A DNA stretch of 48,015 nucleotides from Chitinophagaceae bacterium UBA3961 (GTDB lineage: Bacteria > Bacteroidota > Bacteroidia > Chitinophagales > Chitinophagaceae): the NCBI GenBank assembly GCA_002385265.1, contig DGDD01000152.1, positions 1-48,015 of the forward strand, written 5' to 3'. A program made the position numbers and the translations under genes. The notes beneath the pieces are model-generated. The model had not been told where the DNA came from. It ran no database searches and was given only the letters and a program-made list of their open reading frames with translations. Within the stretch, counting starts at the first letter, position 1. Each line of letters starts with the position of its first letter. Below are positions 6,801 through 15,300 of the stretch, piece by piece.

Positions 6801-9707
6801 ATGAGAAAAATCATTATTCTGTTGAGTGTGATGCTGTTAGGTGCAGCGCTCCCTGTTTTAGCCCAAACAAAAGTGACCGGATCGGTAAAAGGTAAGTTGA
6901 TTGATTCTGTGAAGAAGGAATCAATGGCAGAGGCAACTGTTACCGTATATAATGCAAAAGATTCATCTGTTATTGGATATACCTTGGCAAATGCAAAGGG
7001 TGAATTTGAAATTAAGAATCTTGATCCGGGCATGTACCGTTTAACTGTCAGCTTTTCGGGATACGACCCCTATTCAAAGAACTTCATGATCTCAAATGAC
7101 TTTCCTACAGTAAACTTGAACAATATTTATATGGATCGCAAGGGTACTACCTTAGATGCTGTGGTGGTGGAAGGTCCTCCAATTCAGGTTAAGAAGGATA
7201 CGGTTGAATTCAGAGCCAGTGCGTTTAAGGTAAAGCCAAATGCGAATGCTGAAGATATTTTAAAGAAACTGCCCGGAGTGCAAGTTGATAAAGACGGTAA
7301 TGTAAAGGCTCAGGGCGAGGATGTTCAAAAAGTAATTGTAGATGGTAAAGAGTTTTTTGGAACCGATCCTAAATTGGCGACTAAGAATATTACAGCAGAT
7401 ATGATCGAGTCGATTCAAGTATTTGATGACATGAGCGATCAAGCCAAGTTTACAAAAATTGATGATGGAAGTAGAACAAAGACCATCAATATCAAATTGA
7501 AAAAAGACAAGAAAAAAGGATATTTTGGAAAGTTGGTTGCCGGAGGTGGTACCGACGATCGTTATGAGAGCAGCTTGTCGTTTAATAAATTCAATGGCGA
7601 TCAAAGAATTTCATTGTTGGCAGGTTCTAACAACTTAAACAAGCAAACCTTTTCTTTTTCAGATATTGTTAGTTCAATGGGAGGTTTTGGGTCTCGCGGC
7701 GGTGGCGGCATGGGCGGTGGAGCCGGATTCGGTGGTGGCGGTGGATCTAATTTTGGGGTTAACACCGGAAATGGTATTAACACCAATACCAACGTAGGCT
7801 TAAACTTCACTGATAAGTACAAGAAAGTAGATTTAACCGGCAGCTATTTCTTTTCTAATAGTTTGAATAGAAACGAAAGAAGCAGTTATCGTCAAACCTT
7901 CTTCCCCAATGATAGTACTGCACAACAAACTTCAGAGAGTATTTCAAAGACGTTGAATCAAAACCACCGTTTCAATTTGAGGTTGGAGTATTTTATGGAT
8001 TCAAGCAACTCGTTATTGTATACTCCTAGTTTTACATTGCAGCATTCTACTGCAGATAGTCGCGATACTAGTTTTACCAATTCTGTGTCGCCAACAAAAA
8101 CCTACCAAGCAATTACCGGTGTAACCAACAACCACACAGAAAGAGATGGTTATACGTTGAATAATAATTTCTTGTTCCGCCATAAATTTAAAACGATAGG
8201 TAGAACTTTCACTCTAGGTTTGAACAGCTCAGTAGGCAATAGCGATGGTAGTGGTGAGAATTTTTCTCCTTATACTTTCTATAACAGCGATGGTACTATC
8301 AACCGTATTCGTCGTCAAGATCAAGTGAGCGAGCAAACAACAAAGTCGTTCAACAACGTTATCAGCGCGTCATACACTGAGCCTATCGCTAATAATAAGT
8401 TGTTGGAATTCAACTATGCGTATACCAACAATCACAATACCAGCGATCGTAAAGTGTACGATTATGGTACGATCAGCGGTAAGTATGATTCTTTAAACTT
8501 GCAGCAAACCAACTATTTTGAAAATGATTTTGTGGCAAACAGAATTGGCGCAAATTTCAGAGTACAGAACGCTAAGTATAACTATCAAATTGGTGGCGCA
8601 ATGCAACAATCGAGTTTGTCGAGTAGAAGCGTAAGAGCCGCTACCGGGAAAGATACCACGCTTAAACAGAACTTCGTTAACTTCTTCCCAACTGCTAATT
8701 TCCAATACAGCTGGTCGAGAAGCAAAACGCTGAATATGCGTTACAACGGCCGTACCAATCAACCGTCTGTATCTCAATTACAAGACGTTCCGGATGTAAG
8801 CAACCCTCTTCAAATTGTTACCGGTAATCCTTCATTGAAGCAAGAGTTTACCAACAACATCAACTTGTCGTACCGTACATTCAACATGGCATCATTTAAG
8901 TTTTTGAATGTGAATTTGAGTGCCGGAAATACCAATAACAAGATTGTAAATAGTATTGATACAGTAAGTAAAGGGGTTCAATTGATTAGACCTGTGAACT
9001 TAGACGGCGCAATGAATGCCAACTCTTTTGTTACCTTGGGCTTACCATTGAAAGGGAAATTGAAAGGAAGTAATTTCAATTTCAACAACAGTATTCGCTA
9101 TAACAAAGACGTGAGCTTGCTGTACAAACAAAAGAATATTACACAAACTTGGATCATTACGCAAACGGTTGGAATTAATCTCGATATCAAACAGAAATTG
9201 AATTTAGGATTGAATGCTAGTTTAGCATACAATAAGGTGAATTATTCAGTAGCAACGAGTAGCAACCTCAATCAGAAATACTATACGCAAACCTACTCTG
9301 CGGATGTGAGTTATTTGGGATTGAAGAATTGGGTGTTTTCGAGTGATTTCGACTATTATGTAAATACGGGTCGTGGAGCAGGGTTTAACCAAACCATTCC
9401 TTTGTGGAATGCGAGCATCGCGCATCAATTGTTTAAGAAGAAAAATGGTGAGTTGAAATTGTCTGTAAACGACTTATTGAATCAGAACCAATCAATTTCA
9501 AGAAGTGTAGGTGATAACTATATCCAAGATACCCGTCAATTGGTGTTAAAGCGCTATTTCTTGCTAACCTTCACATACAATTTGAGCAAGGGTCAGCGCC
9601 AGCAGTCTGGAATGCCTAATTTACCGCCAGGCGTTGAACGTCAAATCAACCGTCAGTTCAGAACAGGTGGAGGCGGGATGATGCCCGGCCCCAACGGAGG
9701 TCAATAA
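6801..9707 (+). CDS. Outer membrane beta-barrel protein with carboxypeptidase-regulatory-like domain
   Basis: A 968-residue TonB-receptor-like outer membrane protein. In order: signal peptide (1-22), a carboxypeptidase-regulatory-like Ig domain (about 24-115), a plug-like segment with the family pattern VDKDGN and VIVDGKEFFGTD (about 130-230), then a long barrel rich in alternating aromatic and polar strands. This matches the OMP_b-brl_3 type rather than a canonical SusC: no clear TonB box is seen and the C-terminus is not the usual terminal-Phe strand. Oddities are a glycine-rich insert (about 293-318) and a glycine-rich tail ending GPNGGQ. The substrate is unknown. No SusD partner follows; a strong terminator ends the transcript. 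Confidence 0.85.
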   Translation: MRKIIILLSVMLLGAALPVLAQTKVTGSVKGKLIDSVKKESMAEATVTVYNAKDSSVIGYTLANAKGEFEIKNLDPGMYRLTVSFSGYDPYSKNFMISNDFPTVNLNNIYMDRKGTTLDAVVVEGPPIQVKKDTVEFRASAFKVKPNANAEDILKKLPGVQVDKDGNVKAQGEDVQKVIVDGKEFFGTDPKLATKNITADMIESIQVFDDMSDQAKFTKIDDGSRTKTINIKLKKDKKKGYFGKLVAGGGTDDRYESSLSFNKFNGDQRISLLAGSNNLNKQTFSFSDIVSSMGGFGSRGGGGMGGGAGFGGGGGSNFGVNTGNGINTNTNVGLNFTDKYKKVDLTGSYFFSNSLNRNERSSYRQTFFPNDSTAQQTSESISKTLNQNHRFNLRLEYFMDSSNSLLYTPSFTLQHSTADSRDTSFTNSVSPTKTYQAITGVTNNHTERDGYTLNNNFLFRHKFKTIGRTFTLGLNSSVGNSDGSGENFSPYTFYNSDGTINRIRRQDQVSEQTTKSFNNVISASYTEPIANNKLLEFNYAYTNNHNTSDRKVYDYGTISGKYDSLNLQQTNYFENDFVANRIGANFRVQNAKYNYQIGGAMQQSSLSSRSVRAATGKDTTLKQNFVNFFPTANFQYSWSRSKTLNMRYNGRTNQPSVSQLQDVPDVSNPLQIVTGNPSLKQEFTNNINLSYRTFNMASFKFLNVNLSAGNTNNKIVNSIDTVSKGVQLIRPVNLDGAMNANSFVTLGLPLKGKLKGSNFNFNNSIRYNKDVSLLYKQKNITQTWIITQTVGINLDIKQKLNLGLNASLAYNKVNYSVATSSNLNQKYYTQTYSADVSYLGLKNWVFSSDFDYYVNTGRGAGFNQTIPLWNASIAHQLFKKKNGELKLSVNDLLNQNQSISRSVGDNYIQDTRQLVLKRYFLLTFTYNLSKGQRQQSGMPNLPPGVERQINRQFRTGGGGMMPGPNGGQ

Positions 9708-9732
9708 CAGATCGCTACATAAAGCGAGTGAG

Positions 9733-9770
9733 TCCCTTCAGATAGACTTAGGTCTATTTGAAGGGATTTT
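9733..9770 (+). terminator. Strong terminator after the beta-barrel gene
   Basis: A 15-base-pair stem (9733-9747 with 9752-9766, one G-T pair, loop TTAG) followed by TTTT, 26 bases after the stop codon. Confidence 0.85.
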
Positions 9771-9775
9771 CTTAT

Positions 9776-9804
9776 AAAAAAATCCCCCGGATTGCTCCAG
9801 GGGA
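9776..9804 (-). terminator. Terminator-like hairpin oriented for the minus strand
   Basis: TCCCC (9783-9787) pairs with GGGGA (9800-9804), with inner G-G/C-C pairs and a mismatch. On the minus strand the hairpin is followed by a run of seven T. The sequence resembles the terminator at 31538-31566. No recognised minus-strand gene ends here. Confidence 0.5.
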
Positions 9805-9854
9805 CTAGCACTAACGTATTTGGTTTCAGAGGTAAGTGCTATAAATTTAACTAT

Positions 9855-9935
9855 TTGATATTCAGGCTATTAATGCTTGCCGTAGCGATTCTCGCTTGTA
9901 GCAAAAGGGGAGTTCCCCAAAACAACAACAGCTAA
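9855..9935 (+). CDS. Possible 27-residue lipoprotein ORF (speculative)
   Basis: From a TTG at 9855 (or ATG at 9873) a short frame encodes an Arg followed by a hydrophobic segment ending in the lipobox-like AILAC, then a ten-residue tail SKRGVPQNNNS and TAA. The shape is that of an entericidin-sized lipoprotein or the surviving N-terminus of a decayed lipoprotein gene. There is no clear ribosome binding site, and the region after the stop does not extend in any frame as a recognisable protein. It may be chance. Confidence 0.2.
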   Translation: MIFRLLMLAVAILACSKRGVPQNNNS

Positions 9936-10177
9936 TAAAGATTTGAAAAAGCTCATCAGATTTGATGATGGGCGATAGATACCCTTGTAGATTTTGGTAC
10001 GGTGGGTATCGTAATACATTGGATTCTTTGACATTGATTCTGGTTTTTAGAGGATTATTAGTATAACAAACAATACACAACGCCGGAATTGCTTGTTTAT
10101 TGTTCTTAAAGATACTGAGTATTTTTCCTATTGCAAAGCCTGGCACAATTTTATAGTTTTATTATAAATCCCGTGTC

Positions 10178-10726
10178 ATGAGAAACCTATCCATTCTGGC
10201 TATGTGCCTGTTGGTTATGAGTACGCATGCGCAAAGTGTGTTTACCAATCAAACCAATGCTGCCCTTCAAAAGGTCATTGCCGATTATCCCAATCGATTT
10301 AAGAATATTATTGGTACAGCAACGGGGAATTCTTCACAGGAATACAATTCTACTATAAGAGTTCAAGGTGGCGGTCCTGCCTATGTGCAATTAAAGAGCG
10401 CCAACAATGGAGGTGCCTATAGTTGGCGAAGCGAACTCTATCAAAATGAATCATTTGTAGAATGCTCGCAACAATTAAAGCAAGTTTTTCAGCATATCAA
10501 GAATACGATTATAAGAATTGAGGGATATCCACCCTTTATCTTAAGTGGGGTGTATGATTCGCCGAGCTCAGACAAAGTTAATTTTATGCTTCCTTTTCAA
10601 TTGCTACCCAATACCAATGGGTTTCAGCAATTAAAAGTTGATTTATTAATGGAACATAGCTCCGGAGTTTGGAAGCTCTGGCTACGGGTGTATGATGGCC
10701 AAACTATTGATATAGCTAGTAATTAA
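10178..10726 (+). CDS. Secreted protein of unknown function
   Basis: A 182-residue protein with a signal peptide (MRNLSILAMCLLVMSTHAQ). The mature part has no catalytic motif I can name; it reads as a mixed alpha/beta fold with one Cys (in FVECSQQL) and a strand-rich C-terminus (WKLWLRVYDG). Similar short secreted proteins occur in Bacteroidota without assigned function. It is transcribed alone and ends in a bidirectional terminator shared with the convergent T9SS-protein gene. The ATG at 10178 is the only start that keeps the signal peptide. Confidence 0.7.
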   Translation: MRNLSILAMCLLVMSTHAQSVFTNQTNAALQKVIADYPNRFKNIIGTATGNSSQEYNSTIRVQGGGPAYVQLKSANNGGAYSWRSELYQNESFVECSQQLKQVFQHIKNTIIRIEGYPPFILSGVYDSPSSDKVNFMLPFQLLPNTNGFQQLKVDLLMEHSSGVWKLWLRVYDGQTIDIASN

Positions 10727-10731
10727 TATAG

Positions 10732-10758
10732 AAAAGTCCCGCTACTGCGGGACTTTTT
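10732..10758. terminator. Bidirectional terminator between convergent genes
   Basis: AAAAGTCCCGC / GCGGGACTTTTT with loop TACT. A- and T-runs on the two sides let it serve both the gene ending at 10726 and the one ending at 10790. Confidence 0.9.
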
Positions 10759-10789
10759 GATGGTAGAAAGAGAAAGCTACAAATTAAGC

Positions 10790-12055
10790 TTATTGAAGAA
10801 TCACTTTTTGTGATTGAATCTTTTCGTCTACTGAAATAGCCATTACATAGTTTCCGGCTTGTACGGAGGCTGGTTTGCTGTAACTGATGTTATTGTTTCC
10901 TTCAGTTAAATGAATGGTTTGTTTGCTGATAACTCTTCCAAACATATCCACTACTTGCAATTGTGTACTTTGGGTTTTTGAAGCATTTACAGAAACAGTA
11001 GCACTGCTAGTAATTAAAGAAGGATATACTTTCAATACATTAGTTTTCTGTTCTTCACTGCGAATTACAATTACATTGCTATACTCGATAAATCCGTTTG
11101 TGTTGATCACTTTAAGTCTGTAGTAGCTGGTTCCGCTGAAATGGTTGTCCATAAATTTGATGCTTACAGTACGGGGATCTTTTTCAACCCACATTTCTCC
11201 AATACTATTGAATTTGTTTGCGCTAACAGCCTTTTCAACAATGATCGTTTCAATGGTAGTGTTTGCAACCAAGTCCCATCCAAGTTCTACACTTGCACTT
11301 TTCTTTGTTGCCTTGAAATTTTGTAGGTCTCTAATTGGAAGTGTAGAGAAAGAATAGTTCATTCTTTGGAAGTACAAACTAGCATAACGAGGAGTGCTAG
11401 AACCGATCAGGTTGTTCGAACCTACACGGTAGGTGATTGAACTTACATTCGTACCTAATACCGTGTAACGAATATCTTGAGCAGTATCAACAGAAGAACC
11501 AACCATTACACCGGTAGTGTTGGTAGCAGTATAAGCTGTTCCTTGAGTAGTAATCGCCAAAGCTTTACCAACAGTGTTGTAGTCAATTAATCCGGTTCCC
11601 ATATCAATCATGTTAAACTCATACAATTTCAACAGGTTGCCGGCACCACCGGTCGCTCCATCAATATCGAGCGCAGTAGTATTAACTTTCGATTGAATGG
11701 CAACATTATTTGTACCTGCTTGTACAAAAGTGATCAAGAACTCTACATAACCACTTCCTAAAATTGCTGGAACTCTATATTCAGGTTGAAACGCATCGCC
11801 AAAACCATCGGCGGTTCTATCGATATTAGTCATTGTAAAACCACCTGTCATATTGGTAATTTTAACTAAAGCATCAACTCCTGTTTTAACACTGGGGAAT
11901 CTGTAAACGGCGTTTACTTTAAGGTTCTGGCCACTTTCGAGGCTGGGGTTTTTGAATACATAATCAGCTTGTGCTGATGCAGAAACGCTTACAAAGAAGC
12001 AGGCAATAGCCATAAATGCGTTAACAAGGGTACCATTCGTTTTCATAAAATTCAT
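10790..12055 (-). CDS. Secreted protein with type IX secretion C-terminal sorting domain
   Basis: A 421-residue exported protein. The signal peptide ends in SASAQA. The mature N-terminal two thirds is a beta-rich, Thr/Asn-rich region of no recognised family. A fibronectin-like segment (about 245-330: VELGWDLV, SYYRLKVINTNG) precedes the C-terminal sorting domain (about 340-421: KVYPSLIT, VVDMFGRVISKQ, and the ending VILQ), the classic type A T9SS signal. It should therefore cross the outer membrane and be anchored to the surface or released. A second ATG lies three codons in (12046). Upstream is a 323-base region with a promoter and two palindromes, suggesting specific regulation. Confidence 0.85.
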   Translation of the reverse strand: MNFMKTNGTLVNAFMAIACFFVSVSASAQADYVFKNPSLESGQNLKVNAVYRFPSVKTGVDALVKITNMTGGFTMTNIDRTADGFGDAFQPEYRVPAILGSGYVEFLITFVQAGTNNVAIQSKVNTTALDIDGATGGAGNLLKLYEFNMIDMGTGLIDYNTVGKALAITTQGTAYTATNTTGVMVGSSVDTAQDIRYTVLGTNVSSITYRVGSNNLIGSSTPRYASLYFQRMNYSFSTLPIRDLQNFKATKKSASVELGWDLVANTTIETIIVEKAVSANKFNSIGEMWVEKDPRTVSIKFMDNHFSGTSYYRLKVINTNGFIEYSNVIVIRSEEQKTNVLKVYPSLITSSATVSVNASKTQSTQLQVVDMFGRVISKQTIHLTEGNNNISYSKPASVQAGNYVMAISVDEKIQSQKVILQ

Positions 12056-12165
12056 TTCTAAAGGGTAATCGAAAAAATGTACGAATGGTTTTTCTGGACT
12101 AATTGGTAGGTTATTTCGTGAGGATGTGTTGGATTGTTAAGTGTTTGTTCTTATGAACTACGGTG

Positions 12166-12196
12166 TAAACATATAATCCAATTTCAGTAAATGCAA
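12166..12196 (-). promoter_or_regulatory. Promoter of the T9SS-protein gene
   Basis: On the minus strand, TTG (12194-12196), a 20-base spacer, then TATGTTTA (12166-12173), one mismatch from TAnnTTTG. This leaves a leader of about 100 bases before the ATG. Confidence 0.45.
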
Positions 12197-12219
12197 GCAT
12201 TTTGCAGTTTTCCGCATAT

Positions 12220-12253
12220 CGTAGATCTACGAATTTGGCAGTATTAATACTGC
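12220..12253. promoter_or_regulatory. Two adjacent perfect palindromes, probable operator
   Basis: CGTAGATCTACG (12220-12231) and GCAGTATTAATACTGC (12238-12253) lie six bases apart, just upstream of the predicted -33 of the T9SS-protein gene. That is where a dimeric activator could bind. Confidence 0.45.
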
Positions 12254-12378
12254 AAATCAAGGATTTAGAGGTTCAGTTTTGTTCAAAAAAAATTTGAAAA
12301 AATTCGCTGAAAACTCAATTTCAGCCTGAGTTTGGGTCAGTTTAGAAGGTGAATTTGGCTTTGTAAACGGTAAGTAAA

Positions 12379-15300
12379 CTAAACGAGGAGCATCGATTTT
12401 TTAAGCACTGCTTCTATTTCATCGATTTTGAATGGTTTGGTTACATAGTCGTTCATACCTGCCGCGATACACTTTTCTCGATCTCCCTGCATGGCATCTG
12501 CCGTAAGGGCAATAATGGGGAGGGTTCTGTATTGTTCGCCCATTTTTCTAATATGTCGGGTGGCGGTGTAACCGTCCATTTCAGGCATGTTTACGTCCAT
12601 AAAAATCAATACCGGATCAATATGAGGAAGCATATCGATGGCTTGTTTTCCGTCGTTGGCCTTAATAATATCGAAGCCCATCTTTCTTAGAACTTCGGTA
12701 ATAAGCATCATATTGATCGGATCGTCTTCGACAACCATAATCGTCGCAGCTTCGGTTATCTTTTCGATTACAGGCGTCTCTTTATCAGAGCTTTCCGCAA
12801 CATTGGTGCCGGCACTGATAGCAAAGAGTAGACTGTACATTTCATACAGTTTAACCGGCTTGCTTAGTATATTATATATTCCTGCTTTTTCAGCTTCGTT
12901 CTGATACAAGGTCTTTTCCATGTTCGACAACATGATGCAGGTAGGAATACCTGATATGCTATTCTGACTCTGCAAACTGCGAATGAACTCAATGCCGGTT
13001 ACTCCCGACAAATGTTGATCACAGATAATGAGTTGAGGTGCATGAATGCTGCCTTTTACTTTATCGAGGTAGATCATTGCCTCTTGTGCAGAAGCGGCTA
13101 ATACAGGGTCAATGTTTACAAATGAAAGGGTTTTCTTGATCCATTTTCGATTACTTGCATTGTCGTCGATAATAAGCACTCGTTTCAATGGAATTGAATC
13201 ACCCAAAACCCAATGAGGATTAGCATTGACTACTTCTAAGGTAAGCGCTAAACTGAAGCGACTTCCTTCTCCTAAATTGCTAGTTACGCTTAAATCGCCG
13301 TGCATAAGCTCGGCCAAGTTTTTTGAAATGGTTAACCCAAGACCTGTTCCGCCAAATTTCCGAGTGGTGGATGAGTCGGCTTGTGTAAAGCTTTCAAAAA
13401 CTTTATTCAGTTTTTCCTTTGAGATTCCGATTCCGGAATCACGAACGGCAATGGTAATATCTACAAATTGACGGTTTGATTTTTCATACAGATCGCTATT
13501 CATTTCAACACTTACTTCAATTTCTCCTTTTTGCGTAAACTTAATCGCATTACCGAGCAAGTTCACCAAAATCTGTCTGATACGAATGGGGTCTCCTTTT
13601 AGAGTTGAAGGCAAACGCGGATCGATGTAGCAGATCATTTCCAGATTTTTCTCATAGGATTTAACGGTAAGAAGATCAACCGCATCCTCAACCAATTCAT
13701 CTAGTCTGAAGTCAACATCATCAATCAAGAGTTTTCCGGCTTCAATTTTTGAGAAGTCTAAGATATCATTAATAATATTCAGTAATCCGTAAGCCGATTT
13801 CTTTACGTTTTCGAGATAATCTCTTTGAGATCGTTGTAGTTCTGTGGTAAGCACGAGGTCTGTAAATCCGATGATACCATTCATCGGTGTTCTCAATTCA
13901 TGGCTCATGTTGGCCATGAATTCACTTTTTGCTCGGCTGGCTGTTTCTGCCGCATCTTTAGCAATCATCAATTCTTCTTCCATTTGAATTCTTTCTACAG
14001 CAGCTCCAACGGTTGTTGCGAAAGACTGTAGAATAGAGAACTCACTTAAGCTCCATTCGCGCTCTTGGTACCACTGACAAAAGTCAACAAAACCCCACAG
14101 TTCTTTTCTTACGAAAATGGGCACCACCATTATAGACTCGGCTTTCTCATGGAAAAGCTTGCATTTAAACAAGTCGGCCGACAAATCATTCTTTGTAGCA
14201 TGGAATAGTTCTTCTTCTTTAAGTTTGGTGAGTAGCGATTTCAATTTAGATAATGCAATTGGCTCCAAAGAGCAAGAACCGTCGTCTTCACCCATCCAAT
14301 GTGTTACGGGCACAGCTTCTTCAATGCCCGTATTTGATTTGTTTATCTGGAATACTTTTACACTGTTTACTTTGATCTTGTTTCCGATCAATTGAATGGC
14401 TTCGGTTAGTGCCTCAATTAATTGACTATTACTTACCAATTGGTGAGTAGCTTCTGTAACTGCTTGCAACAAAAGATCTTTTTGTTGCAAATGCGCTTCA
14501 ACACGTTTCATTTCGGTGATGTTGTGCGCAAAACCTAATACTCCCCAAACATATCCATCCGCATCTTTCAATGGAATTTTTACGGTACTGAATATTTGTT
14601 CTTTTCCGTGATATTGATTTGGTTCTTCTTGTATATGTTTTGTCTTTCCGCTCTGAATTACTTCATTATCATCTTCCCAAAATCCTCTAATCCCTTTTTC
14701 TTGATTTCCTTTCACGATGTCTACTTCAAAACCAACTTCGATATCTGTTTTACCCACAAAATCTTTGGGATGCATATTGGCACCGGCCGCGAAGGCTTGG
14801 TTAACAAGTAGGTATCGATGAGAGCGGTCTTTGATAAAGATCCAATCAGGAGTGGAATCAATTACTGTTCGCAAGAGCTCTTCTGATTGTTTCACTTCAG
14901 AGAGCAATTGCTCGCGTTCAGATTCTGCTTGTTTGCGTTCTGTGATATTTCTGGAAGTACAAATAAGCTTTGATACGGTTCCGTTTTCTTTTACCGGCTT
15001 CATGATGGTTTCTAACCAAATATAGTCACCGTCTTTTTTCCGAATGCGGTAACGAATGGTGAGATTTTCAGCTGATTCCAATGGGTTGGTTTCTTCTGTG
15101 GAGCTAAATTTGAAAACATCGTCACTATGTACATAGTCGATGATGTTTTTTCCCTCTACTTCTTCTCGTTCATAGCCCAAGGTTCTGGAAACAGAAGGAG
15201 AGATATAAAGCATCCTGCCGTCAAGAGTTGTTTCTGTAATAATGTCTTCCGAATGTTCTGCAAGAAGCCTGAATTGTTGTTCGCTGTGAAGCAATGCTTG

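Larger units (their letters stand above)
9708..10177. other. 470-base intergenic stretch
   Basis: No convincing gene of normal size. It holds the plus-strand terminator at 9733-9770, a terminator-like hairpin facing the minus strand at 9776-9804, a possible 27-codon lipoprotein ORF (9855-9935), and an AT-rich region before 10178 with a weak TTG-N20-TAGTTTTA promoter-like arrangement near 10131-10161. Confidence 0.6.
12056..12378. other. 323-base intergenic region with control sequences
   Basis: Lies between the stop of the sensor kinase gene and the start of the T9SS-protein gene, both minus strand. Apart from the promoter and palindromes listed separately, it holds A/T-rich sequence (12280-12310) and no ORF I would support. 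Confidence 0.6.

Noticed and set aside
7680..7760. GGT/GGC-rich repeated bases, considered as a CRISPR or satellite repeat
   Set aside because: It is in frame within the barrel gene and encodes a Gly-rich loop; there are no regular repeats with spacers.
9862..10146. 94-codon minus-strand frame in the intergenic region
   Set aside because: Composition (Cys run, scattered Tyr/Ile) does not look like a protein and no family or signal was seen; kept only as context for the orphan terminator.
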